A stretch of 64,000 nucleotides of DNA. It comes from Anisakis pegreffii (taxonomy: Eukaryota; Nematoda; Chromadorea; Rhabditida; Anisakidae). Position numbers and translations under genes: made by a program. Positions 1-13,100 of this stretch are shown here, in pieces. The number at the start of each line of letters is the position of its first letter. Positions within the stretch are counted from its first letter, which is position 1. Where the stretch lies: NCBI GenBank assembly GCA_035041965.1, contig JAPYMA010000587.1, forward strand, positions 1-64,000, read 5' to 3'. The notes beneath the pieces were generated by a model. The model saw only the letters and a program-made list of their open reading frames with translations, was not told where the DNA came from and searched no databases.

Positions 1-3000
1 CTGTCCAACTTCATACGCTACGAATGAGATGTCTTACGTTTGTGCTTACAATGTTCTTTTCGTTCAATTTAGGGCAATAATAAATGAGCCGTGGTTGAAT
101 GACCACATATTTCATTATTCAGTTTTTTTTGCTTGAACCTAGGGAAAATGAAATAAAATTGAGTTGTGATCAGTGATCACTTTTGTTTTCATTGATTTTG
201 TTTATGATTAATTAATTATAGACATTCATAAGAATGTCTAAACGTTGGGAACAACGTATTAGTGGCTGATTTTAAAGCGGAGTTTGATATCACTAGATAA
301 GCCTTCGATTTAGAAATGCCAATCTAAATGAGTAGTCACTCGAAATATGGAGCTGACCTCTGAAAGTTCGCGAAGCTGCGGCTGGATTATGTTAGTAGGA
401 ACGTTCTGCAGATTGACTGTATAGAACCGCTTGATTACGTTGTGGTTGCAGTGTTGTTAATTGCTCTGTAGAAATTAACGGTGTGAGTTGCGCTGTGATC
501 CTTCAATTTATGCGAGTAGGGCTGGTTTTTCGTTGCGGTTAAATAATTATTGGTGCAAAAGTTCGTTTTTGCCTGCACTGGTGTGGTTTTTTTGGGTGTC
601 TGGTTTTAACTACTGTGTGTTAGATGTGGGAGGATGTTACTCGCAATTAAATCAGCTAAATGTCATACATCTTTTTGAATGTTTCATTAATGAATATGCC
701 AAAAATTGACTTAAGTGTGTAACTCATCGATAGGATGCGTAGTAACTGAGAGTATATACACTGAGTAATACCGAAAGCGTATTTCCGGAACTAGGATGAA
801 TAATTCATGATGAGTGCATTGGCTAATTATGTAGTTGTTAGTAATGAGTTGTTGCTGATCGAGTGCAACCATTTTTATGGGATATTCTGTTCCGGACATT
901 AGGCTGAATAATGTATGCGAGTGCGTTAATTAATTATATAATTGTTAGTAATTAGTAGTTTCTGATCGGGTATAACCTTATTCGTGAGATGTTCTATCCA
1001 GTTGAGATGTTCATATGTCGTACGAGACGAATTATTAGCGCAATTGACAGACTCTTGTAAGAAATTTAATCATACTAGCCTTTCGCTAAGATGAATATAA
1101 GTTCGGGGATATTTTGGAGCGCTGTTTGCTCAAGGGGCCTAGACTGTATGTTTGTAATGCGCGGTATTTATTTTTTAAGATTTAAGATTCGTGACCACAG
1201 AGTGGGAGGTGTTGTGTTCGAAACTGGAATGATTAATTGAATTAGCCGTCAATCTTTGAAGAATCATTCCCACGGATCGCTCACAAATATTAACTAATGG
1301 AGTTTTAAATTTCTTTCCAGAAAAAGCATTTTAGCCATGGTTGTGGTATATTTCAGATTTGTCTTTTTGCACACACGAAATCTGGATTTCCTTCAAAGTT
1401 GTGGATATAAATGAACCGTTGTGAAATCATTCAAGTTCCGCTAATTTAAATTTGATTTGAGGGTATAACTTTCATAAGAGCAATTTGATGCAACGCTTGT
1501 TGAATCTTTATCGTTATCAAGTGAACGGTAAGGGTGAGATTCATCAGATGGATGGTGCTGATATAGATGTTTGTCTTTTCCTCGAATATAAATTAGCTAG
1601 GTGTGAAATCGGTGAGAAATTACGCGCACAAGTTGACTATGAGAAATCTGATTTTATGCGCAAAGTGAACGAAATTAAGTGTGTAAGTGGGAAGGAGAGT
1701 GACATGGAATTGAACGGAAGCTTGTGAAAATTACATGGAGAATTCATTTGAGTGGAAGGCAAGTCGGTTTTAAGTGCTTGTTTGTATACGATTTCGTTTT
1801 TCAGTTAATGCGAATCGTCTGTAATCATAGCACATTAATTATGGCCAATGTAATCATAGAGTACTAATTTTAGTTCTGTTACGATATTCTGTTCAGCTGG
1901 AATCCATGCAGAGAATAATTTTCAGTTTAAGAAAAGTGCCCACCTTAGTCTGCAGGAATTTCCGTTTTTGTAGATAAATTATGCAACTGTGCATGAATGA
2001 GTATACTCTGATCCATATGATCGCTTCATCTAATTCAGCAAGAAGTTATAATCACTTGTTCATTGTGAGAAGTCTAAATGTATATGAGGACTGAACGAAG
2101 TTGACTTTGTAATTGGGAATAAGAATGAAGGAGGAAGCAGGCTTGCGAAACTCAGACGAAGAATTCCTTTCAATCGAAGTGACTTTATTGGAAAATGATC
2201 GTTTTCGCATGAATTTCACCATCCACTTATCGCAACTGGACTTGGATATGACCACTTTTGATAGCATTTGAGTTCTCTTTGCTTCATATTTACCTTGACT
2301 TTACTTGATATATTGTAAGTTCCGAAAATTCATGGCTAAATGAATTACAAATAGAGTGAAAATTGCTGTCGATTGCGACGCTGGTGGTTTGCTTCGCCGT
2401 CATTTAAGCGTGCGTGCTCCGCCTTATGGCGAATCGCTCACACACTCTTGATCGAGAATGTTCGTAATGAAACCGAAGCTGCCTTAAGCATATTAAGCAT
2501 TCGTGATGTCGGGATTCCGGCGTAGTTTTTCGGAATTTTCGATTTTCGTTACGTTATAAGTTAAAAGAATAATCAACAAAACTTCTACGAAGTCTTTGTG
2601 GTGTCCAACTATCAAGAAAAAAATCATAATCAGCTACATTGATGAAATGCTTGTATCCAATCGTTGTTTGATATTCGCAAATTTTCACGTTTTTTTTTTT
2701 CATTTCACGCATTTTTAATAGGAGTATAACTCCCGGAATGTACTTTGCTTTTGACTGGATCAGTTTTAAGAATTTGAAATTTGGTAGGATTCTGATGAAA
2801 CTTCTGTAATTAGTAAAGTGTGTGAATTGGCAATGCATGTAAGTGATAGGGAAACGCCGAGTGCGAATATATTTCGAATGATATTTCTCGTAATGAATGA
2901 ATAGTGAAGGTGGAATCAGTTGAAGCATACGGAGATTCAGTTTTGTGGAGTTGAGGAACCGTTACAGTTTTGTTTACGAGTGATGTGATTATGCTTAACG

Positions 3001-3149
3001 TTTTTGACAAAACCGATAGCTATCCGTTCGAAACAGATAAGCTGTTTGATTCGGGCAATAAGTTGCTTGAGTTCGTTGTGCCGACGGATTTTTCATGTTC
3101 AAATAGTTGAATGAATCAGAATCTTTTTCATAAGAATTTTATTTTCCAG
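1..3149. other. Noncoding region upstream of the large RS-type gene
   Basis: I see no supported gene here. The longest protein-like frame starts at an ATG at 1488 and runs to 1727 (79 codons), but it has no convincing splice sites or motif and is within chance length for DNA this AT-rich. The region may hold the promoter, an outron or 5' untranslated exons of the gene that starts at 3179, but no specific element can be identified. Confidence 0.5.
3137..3149 (+). promoter_or_regulatory. Splice or trans-splice acceptor before the large gene
   Basis: A T-rich tract ending in TTTTCCAG at 3149 lies 29 bases before the ATG at 3179. This is the nematode 3' splice consensus and spacing. Because no upstream coding exon is evident, it is a likely spliced-leader addition site, although a cis-spliced 5' untranslated exon upstream would look the same. 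It supports the choice of 3179 as start codon. Confidence 0.55.
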
Positions 3150-3178
3150 TTGTGGACAAATTTGAATGATCCGCGCAA

Positions 3179-4118
3179 ATGAATAACAGTGAACAAGAAA
3201 TAGTCAATGGATGCGGTCAAGAAACCGTTAATGATGTCAGTGAGGGTGTCCACTCGAATGATGTCGGCATTCTCGATCAGCACAGTGCTCAAGTGACCGC
3301 ATCCGATCCAGCAGAACAACAAGCCGAGCTGCTAACGTCTGTGAAATCTGTGCAGCCGTCATCTGTAATTGATCAGGCGACAGATTCAGATGCTGTTATT
3401 GAAAACCAAACCGCTGCTACCTTATCAGATATGCAGCTTACGGATTCACAAAACCCTGATGTATGTTATGACTGAATAGATGAGCAGTTAAGCTAACAGT
3501 TTAATGTATGAAAAAAAGAGTGAATAAATTCATCTGTTTGAAAGCAAAATAACTAAATGAATATATGAATGAATATATTTATATCCAAATATCTAAGGAA
3601 ACATTTTTCAAATTCGGAGGTTTGTCTAAACTCGTAAAATATCGCGAAAACTTCGCAGCTTTCCCTTGAAAGATGATTTTTTTCAGGTTAACGAACACGA
3701 AAACTTAGACCAGACAGAAGAACAAGAATTTGATTGGAGCTACGGTGAGAATCTCTTCCACTCACTAGTTTATTTAATTTTTGAATAGATCATTCAAATT
3801 TATAGACCTTTCGATTAACATGAGTCTGAATAAATTTCTGCTGCTTTGAATGCCTAACTGAAATTTGTTCATTTGCTCTGGGAGCATTAAAACTTACGAT
3901 TAGCAAGTAAAGTGATTGAAAATATCAGTATTTGCCTCAGTATAGATATCAAACAATCATGTTAACCGTAGATCATGTTAACCGTAAATTTGCTTCATTA
4001 TTCACAGTTGACAGAAAGAATCGTATAATTTTTAGTTGATGATTCGGAACAGTATTATGGATGGATATGTCAAGGAGATGAAGATGGATACGCTTATTAT
4101 ACAGATCCAGACGGAATT
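3179..4118 (+). other. Exons 1-3: acidic N-terminus with aromatic patch
   Basis: Exon 1 (3179-3460, ends in phase 0 at donor GTATGT) gives 94 residues rich in Ser, Asp, Glu and Gln. Exon 2 (3687-3744) and exon 3 (4036-4118) add a short acidic and aromatic patch with several Tyr and Trp, including YYGWICQGDEDGYAYYTDPD. Exon 2 ends in phase 1 and exon 3 begins with the two bases that complete the codon. The patch continues across the next intron as LYSVDQSGFWYFQD, so the junction to exon 4 is natural at protein level. Confidence 0.75.
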
Positions 4119-7100
4119 GTAAGTTTTTCGAGGACTATTTGCACTGTTCACCTAATACTGCATAGTTTTGATCTTAATTGTTCGTTCATCTCAAAGTGTT
4201 TTCCTCAACTTTACTTATTCGTATAATTTAACACTGTATCATTATTATCACGTTCTTTCATCGTTAATTTACTCTTCACTTGGAATAATTCTGATATTCG
4301 TTCATATTTCACACGTATCGACCATTATTTAGAAACTATGTCACTTGCTGAAAATAGCTGAAGTGAATGGATTTTTGTCTTGAACTGCGGCATTGTGATA
4401 TTTTAAGCTGCGCGGAAGTTGTTTCGTTTTTGTATCATTCAATTTTTTTTGTTTGAATTTGTGATCATTTCAAAATGTTTCAAAATTATTTCCAAAGGAT
4501 CAGAATTCATTGCTCCTCCTTCACTGCGTTATCAGCGTTACCCAACTGTCTCGAATTCTATCTGAATGAAAATATAATATAATGGATGCGGAAATGAAAT
4601 TTTGGCTTCACCAATGGTTCAGTCTCCATTTGTAATCGTTTCATTTGATTTTTTTTCATTTCGGTTCATTCGTTTTCATTTATTCAATTGTCTGCATTCT
4701 ATTCTTTCGCATCAATTTAGTTAATTTCATTCAGTTTTGCGCAAATGTGGTGCTTTAAATTGAATATTTTTGCTGCGCTTGGGAGAAATTACAAGCTCAC
4801 AATCAGCGAATTCGTGGTACTTGTACCAATTGCGCAGAGTAGAATTGATTTCACACCATATAATTTGACGACGATGCTCGATTCATGCATTTTCAAAAAA
4901 TTATAGCGATGCCATAAATTATTTTATCTTTGATGTCAAATAAATTTCAAGTTATCGATATCCTTGAAACCATTCTTGCTGAAAATCTTCTTCATCTGTC
5001 TTCGTTCGAATGATGGATGTTTTTCATTTTTTGCGTTCATTCCATATGTTATTTTCCCGTTTAATTTTCCATTTGTTTCCGTGGTTACCCATTGTACTAA
5101 GCAACAATCAACACCAAGAGCACGGCTTGTCGAACAGACAGTCTACTTAACGCTTTGAAATTCATTGTTATTATTACTGTTGTTATCCTCAATTCCAACG
5201 ACGCTTTTGCAGTCACATTCTCGGACTCGTTTTGAATCGATGCAAATGCAAATTATTGCTTTCATTGTTTGCACCTCTCCAAACAAATGATTAATTTTAT
5301 GATACAAACACTATCAGAGGACTGTTCGTTTGACATTTCTCTGTTCTCTCTATCCGCTTTTCATGAACAACCGAAGCTTCTCGTATGAGACGTATCACTA
5401 ATATCCACTTATAGTCAGTCTACTCTTCCCAGCAAGCTGCTGTATGCGTATGAATTTGGTTGGAAACGGAAAGTTGTATTATCGGATTTTGTTTCTGTTT
5501 GTTTATGAATCTGTGGTGGCCTAACATTTTTTGTTGAACATGTGTGAATAAGTGAATGATCAAATGGAATATTTGCATTGTCATACAATTTTATCAATAG
5601 CAGACAAAATTGTCGTATTCTGAATCATGAGAAAAACTGCTGCGCATTGATGAATTGTTGCTTTACAGTTTATTTATTTTGGAGGGGGGAGGGAGGTGAG
5701 AGAGGAATGAAAACAGATTTCATTGTTAAGCACTGCAGATGCGAACTGACTTCTGTGCAAATTAATTTTTGAATTTGTTGAATCGGTACGCACAAAACGG
5801 TGATAGTAGCGTTTTTTATGCATCGTATATTAATTTTACGATGAAAATATGATTCGAGAAGATGGATGCTGAGAATTTATTCCAAACTCTAGTAAAATTT
5901 ATTGAATTGAATTTCGACGTCATCAAGGTGTTTGTATGAAATTTTGTGATTCATCTGTCAGAAACATCCTTCTCATGCATGAATTCTCTAATAATTGTAA
6001 GCAATAAATCCAAATCAATTGATGATTCGGCAATGGCAGTTATTTTGAATGGTTTTGCGATTTCTATGCAAAGTTTCGGCGTTTAATTATTATTGTACTT
6101 GACATCAGATGACATGAGCATGAGCACTGAATCATTCATGCTGAATTTTGCGCTATAATATTGTCACATTATTGAATCTTTTTCTCTTTCCATGTTAATT
6201 GCATACAAAATTATTATTTGTGCACTTTTGATTCACATAATACAACATCATGCTAATGCATTTGGCGACCATTTGAATGGGCTTTTGCAATTAGTGTGTT
6301 CAGTGTGTTCAACTGAAATTTACGTTTTGTAATTGTATTTGCAGAGGGCATTTCTGTTTATATTTTTTGTTTAAGATCCCATGCAATGAATTAATGACAC
6401 AATCTGAATATTACCGAAAGTTTGCAGTGAAATTGGAAGTGCTCAGCTTTGGAATTCTCTAGCTTGTTTGTGCGGTAATTTTTACGTTTCTGATGACAGA
6501 AGAATTTGTTCCGTTAGAATCCTTACCTTATTAATAAGTAATGTTCATTAATTTCATTCATTTCTTTTCTTTATGAATAAGTGATGAATACTTTTGTCAG
6601 TGATCGGTAAGGATGAATGTATGAAATCGCCTGACATTATTTTGTAAAGAAAAAGCCGGTATTGATTTTGAGTAATGGTCTTTGAACAGTTTTCGATGTG
6701 GTCTTTTTTAATATTAGTCTATTCAGTCTGTCTCCAATCACATTCTGTTTTAATGTACTCGCTCAGTCAAGTGAAAAAAGTGCATTGTGCCTCACAAAAC
6801 AAGATGCTTTTTTAAAATTACTGAATATCATCGTGATATATGAAGAGGTTAACTGCTAAAATATCAAAATTGTATCCTCTCTGAGGCACGTTTACATTGA
6901 CTCATAGTAGCGCTGAATGGTGATCGGATGAGGAAATAAGAGCGAAAAAATTACTTCGATAGTAATTTAATCGTTTTATTATTGTCAGAATTGTCATGCA
7001 GTTTGCTGTTGAAAATTGTCTAACATATGATGTTAAGTTTGATATTGCTATTATGGTTATTGCAATGCTGACAGGATTAATAGTATTTGGAATAGCGCAA

Positions 7101-10100
7101 ATAGCACACTTAGCAACATTAGTGCGCAATAATGTGATACCACCACAGCAGTTTTGGTCTATCCACATTTGACACGTGGAATCATCTCCAATCGACAAAA
7201 ACCTTTAATCATGCCTGATATTTTCATGTGATGAATGGAAATTTCTATTTCTGATTTATCTGTCAGATGTAGGTAGAGCTCATTCCATGGTTGGCTTATG
7301 ATTTAGAAGGTTTGTAGAGTTAGTCGGGGTGTGCGTCATGATGCATGGTTTAATATGATCACTGTTTGGTGAATCTGATTCACCAGTGAGAATGGAACAA
7401 ATCCGTTCGAAATGTGAATTATTGAGTTTCAGTTGTTTTGTTTGAGGAGGAGAATAAGAGTTCGAAGTTGGTGGTTTACGACTGGAAACCGCCAATTTCG
7501 AGCATATTTTTTGGCAAAATTTTTGATCTACATCGAGATCATATTGCATCTACTTTTCTATATTAGAACAGCAACTGTTTTTCCTTGTACAACAAGCGAT
7601 TTCCATATGGCATTTTTCTCATGCTTGAAGACAGAAGTAATAAAGTGACGAAATATGATGATCAAACAGCACTCCCATCATAAACATGAACATTAAGTAT
7701 CAAGTATGGCATTTACATAAATTCAAAACTGTCCGAATGCATTTAACGTCACTCAAGAATGCTTCTACAATCATTCTTATATTCAGCTCTATTCGGTGGA
7801 TCAAAGTGGTTTCTGGTACTTCCAAGACGAAACTGATGCTGAATTTCAACCGTGCCAGGAGACTGTCGTTAGTATAGCGATGAAGATGTATCCGTTGAAC
7901 GCTCACGGTCAGCCGGTTTTGCCGATAAACGCACATGGCGAGAAAATCTTCCCGACTGATGCCAATCATATGCCGATATTTCCGATCGATCACAGCACCC
8001 AACTGCCGACGTTTCCGGTTGATGATTATGGACAGCCGGTGTTCCCGACTGGAACGGACGGACGACCGATAGTGCCGGTTGATGGGAATGGTTCGTGTTT
8101 ATCTTAATCGAGTTACTTGCACTGGCGCATTGAGTCCTTAATGAATGATGGGTTGGTTAATTGGGCAAGTTTATTCCATTGAGCGATTGGGAACATTTCA
8201 CAATATCAGTAATGCACTTTACGAGAGGTTAGCGAAAGGCAACAGTGAATGAAACATTCAGGGTGTTTATGGATGAATGAATGAATTTGTTTTAGGCGCT
8301 GCAATATTTCCAGTTGATGGCACAGGTCAATTCATATTTCCGTCTGGCGCAAACGGTACTCCGGTGGCACCGGTTGATATTTATGGTAATCATTACACCA
8401 TTTTGGATTATTTCTTCGCACATTGCAACATTTCAGCTGTATCACGCTCGCTTCGTGCGACTGCATTTCGTTGTGTTGTTCAGTGCATAATCGCTTTCTA
8501 AAGTTGCCCGTAATTTGTGGAATATTCACAGATGTGAAGATCAGAGTCATATCTTGATTCAGGCGTTCCGGTATTACCACGCGACGCAACTGGTAAACCA
8601 GTGATACCGTACGACGATCATGGCATGCCGCTTATTCATTTGGCCAGTGACGGTAAGAAATTGGCAATCTTTAAAGCTAACATTGTTTTAAATTTTTGTT
8701 ATTGTTTCAGTCAATTCTCCCTCTCTAATGCTCCCACTTAATGCTGATCGTACGAGAATATTCTTATTCTGTGGAAATTTCTCATCAAAGCATCGTGACA
8801 GCTTAGTTCAACAGTGTGTTTTTTGTTGTTTGCTTATCTGTTGCAGCTGGTCACCGGGTTTCTTTTTTTGTTTTGTTTTGTTTCATCGCAAGGGTATTTG
8901 AAGAGTTATCGCAATGCGATTAATATGTTTATACTAGAGAGACTGGTCTTTATAGCGAGTACGATTGTATGGTTAAGTTAAATGGCAGCGTCTATAGGTG
9001 TTCAAGAGGTTTGAAATGGAGTTTCATACGAACTGTTGGTGATAACGCTTTGTTCAGTTGACTTATGAACGTTATCATTGACGGTTCTTTCATCAAATAA
9101 TAAACTTATATGAGAGGTCACATACAACGACTGACGCATTCACACAAACAAATTCATCACATATCATGCTATACGTACCTATCGTATTGGTTATTCGTAC
9201 GCTTGGATCTGATACGACGTTTCATTTGTGATTGCGAGTTCAACAGTGCTTTGATTGACTGCGCACAGGTAGTGTGAGCACATATTTACAGAAGACAGCT
9301 ATAATTGATGGAAGTTCTCTCAATTCCAGGCATAACACCACTCACCGAAGAGGAATATCAGTATTCGTTGCAGTGGCATGATTACTATGGAAGTTACAAT
9401 CAGTATTACGCCCTCGTTCATAATCCTATCCAGCAGCAGCAGGTCGTCCAAATAACTCTTTTCTTGTCTCGAAAGATGTTATATTAAATTCGAGAACTGA
9501 AATCTGTCCTCGATGTGAATTCGGTGTAGTGATGAATTGTTGAAATAGGTGGTTTCGCTCGGTGGCGTTAATGATTTCGATTGTAGGTGGCATTTGGTGT
9601 TCCCAGCCTAGCGATGGGCGTTAACACCTTGGAGCAAGCACCTGAGAGGAGTCTGAAATTCTTGAAAAAGGTTTGTATCAGTTTAGCCATCTGTCTGTCT
9701 ACGATTACGAGTGAAAATGATCCACTCGAATCGTTGTGTCCGAAAAATTGGCTTCTCTGAAGTTGGAGAAGTTCAGTTTACAGTCATTTTACAGATTTCG
9801 CACAAGTTTACAGTCTATATCTACTATTTTGAGAAGTATACGATTGCTTACAGATTAGAAAAGTGAAGAGCATCTGTTGCGGTGAGTTGAAGTTCATTTC
9901 ATGCTCACTTCTGAGTTTGACTGGACTCATATCGCAGAACTGAACTGCCGAAGACGGACAAAGTTCCTAATCGCAAAGAAATCGCTCTTCATCTAATTTT
10001 AGGTCAGACCCGAAGATATCGATCTACCACTGACTGCACTCCCTCCGCAACCGTCCGATGCTGTGCCCATCTCGATGACTCCAGATTGCGCAAAACCGCA

Positions 10101-13100
10101 ACCGGAACCTCCACTCGCCGAAGAAGTTGAGCAACAGAAAGCCGCTGAAGAACTGAAAGCGAAAACGAAACGTTTGATGGAAATGCAACTTCGATTCACT
10201 CGAAAAACTCCAGGATTCGGTATCGGTGCCAAAACAAATACGACTGACTCAGTTGGAAAGAAGAAATCTGAAGAATCGAAGCCTGTTGGTGATGTTGGTG
10301 AAAAGGATAGTAATGAAAACGATTCGGGTGATAAGACAGCAAATGACAGTATGGATGTATCATCGAGAAGTGTTGAGCTGAACGGTAATGCCTACGATAT
10401 GATGACTGCAAACGAATCAGTTGCCGACAACACAGAAGCATCCACAACTCCGAAAGCTGCCTCTCCAGAGACCGTTCCTGCCCCGAACGATGTACGATCG
10501 ACCACTTCGCCTGGAGATACAAACCATCCTTCTATGGAATTAGACACTCAGAACGAGGAATCTAATGAAACAACGACAACGTTGGAACCAGCACTTAATC
10601 ATGATGATAATCAAGCCATCTCCGTGGAAGAAAAGTCTGCTCAAATGGTGGAAACGAACCAGTCTAGTTTAAATGAGAATGAGAATGAAGATTCGGGAAG
10701 GCCGACGATTTCGAACGGCAAAGAGTCAGCAGCTGTTGATAATGAGGCAGTTTTATTTGTTGAAACTTCAGAAGCTGATCCGAAGAAGTTATCGCAACCT
10801 ATATCATTACTCGCAAGTTCCAAGCCAGAGTCATTACCCGCATCTCAGAGCATACCATCATTATCGAAACCTTCCAATGAACAGCGTTCAGTCTCAAAAT
10901 CGAAGTCAGATCCACTGGGTGATATATTGAATGAGGTTTCTTATTGTTTCAAAGCTCATCCGTTTCATTCATTTGTTCTCTTTTCTCTTTATTTTATAAT
11001 ATTATAACTCTGTTTTGTGTATTTCTGCGCACAAAAATTCTATGATAACAAAGCGTAATATTGATCATGTCGGCCGGAGTGTGAGTCTGATTTCGAGGTT
11101 CCGTTTTCAGTATCCGGTCTCCACTCGTTCGAATAGTTCACTTTCGAATGTTTCTCAAAGTGAGCGTCAACATGGTCAAATATCATCACATCGTCCTGCT
11201 GCATCGTTTCACAGTCGCCAAGAGCCATCACGCGATCAAGAGCCACCACAATCACAACAATCGATTGAAAACAATAATCACCAGTAAATTGCTATCAGTC
11301 ATGTTTAAGTCAAGAATTTAAAATTAAATCCGACGTTTTCTCATGGAATATTCGAATGAAATACTGAAATTGTAATGTTTTCATCTGACGTTTCTTTCTG
11401 ATATGTAGCCGAACTCAGCAAAATCCGATACATATTGATGATTTCGTCTGTAAATGTGAATTTGTCTCATCAAAAAATTTCACAACAATGCCATATAGGT
11501 ACGATCACGAATCGCGGAATTCACGGAGTCGTTCATCCACCTATCCTCGATATCTGTACGAGTCACCGTCTCCTGAAATACATCATTCAAGCTATCGTCC
11601 TCATAGTCAATCACCCAAACAACAAGAACCCGCCAGTAGTCGATCGCCAAATAGACCGTACAGCGGCTCCAAAAGTCCGAATCGTTCTGTTCGAGAATCT
11701 CGAACTCGCCATCATTCAAAACACGAGCGATCATCAAGTCGCACACAACGACATGTTCGTCGTGAAAAGTCATCACGAAAACGTAGCAGGTGACAAAATT
11801 TATCTTATGATTGTGTTTATGTTTGCAGCAGCCAGCGTTGATTCAATGCATCTGAACCGTATGATGCAATAATGCGCATAACATTCAAATTCAGTCAGTT
11901 ATAAAGGTTCAGGAATACAACACTGCTTATAGTAATGAACTAGGGTATGTCTAATAAACTGTATTAGTTTGGTTGTGAATGATGTGTAGGAAATGTTAAC
12001 TTATGTATTTGGTTGTTGGTTTGCAAAATATTTGGACATTCAAATCCTTCGAAATCCATAGCATCACAGTTGTTCCAATTTTCTGATCCGCTTATGCGAA
12101 AACAAGCACACAATCAGGTGGTTGAGTTGGAATAGTTAGAGAAAAAGCTATTCCACTGGTGTTGGTAAGCTTTCATGTTTCAAGCAGTCTATTGAGTGGT
12201 TTCAAGTATCATTTGCTCTAAACTTTTTACAGCATTGCTTTTGTATTTTCATGTTGACTGATCACGGCAGGATATCATTTATCCTCAATGCAAGCAATTG
12301 CGCTATCTGATTTTTCCGTGGGAGTCAGTGTTTATTCAGGGTATTATTGTTTATTCAAGGGATCTTTACATTTTCTTTCTCTTGAAGAGAATCACATTTT
12401 TCTAAGGGAGAATCATTGTTGGGATGGTGCGGTAATGTGCGCCAATCGGTAACGTGTTTTGATGATCATTTTACGAGGTTAAACTGACTTCATTTGACTT
12501 TATAAAGTATGACTTTAAGCAAATTGCAGGTCTTGCAGTCCTAGTCGAAGCGTCTCTCGAACGCAATCATCACGTCGTGCTGGCTGGGAGCATTCAGAGC
12601 ATTCGTCGAATAGACGGCACCACTCACTTGCTGAGTCACGATCACGTGAGTTGAGTCCGCACGATCAATCAGTGTCTCGTGAACCTGAACGCTCTACATC
12701 GCTTGAACGTTCTGGAAGTGTGTCGTCGGTTCAGTCGAGTAACCTTTCGATAACGATCCTCAGCAACAGTGGTAAACCATCGACGCGAATTGTTCGCTCG
12801 AGTACTCACTCGAAACACTCAACTGAACACCACCAAAACCGTTCACCTGGTGAAATGTGAGCACTCTTGTGATTTATCTTACCAACAATCATTTCTCCGT
12901 GTTTTCTCACTTCTAGTCAAGTGAATTTCATTTTATTGCACGTTTTCATGTTAATACACGTATGGAATTGAGGAGGAGAAATTTCAGATCCAGCATAGCA
13001 GAACGATCTGAAAATGGCGAACAGATTCGCAGTCAAATGAATTCCAAGGAAACCAAAAAAGACAGAAAAAAGAAACACCGAAAACAGTCGTCATCATCAA

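Noticed and set aside
1485..1727. 79-codon charged frame upstream of the large gene
   Set aside because: Protein-like composition, but no clear donor, motif or partner exon, and within chance length for this base composition.
11409..11498. Upstream extension of exon 11
   Set aside because: It is open and has a T-rich acceptor at 11408, but the extra residues include cysteines and no RS character. The start at 11499 fits better. It remains a possible alternative.
11435..11872. 145-codon frame overlapping exon 11 in another frame
   Set aside because: It is a shadow of the RS-domain exon: the repetitive Arg/Ser codons keep other frames open.
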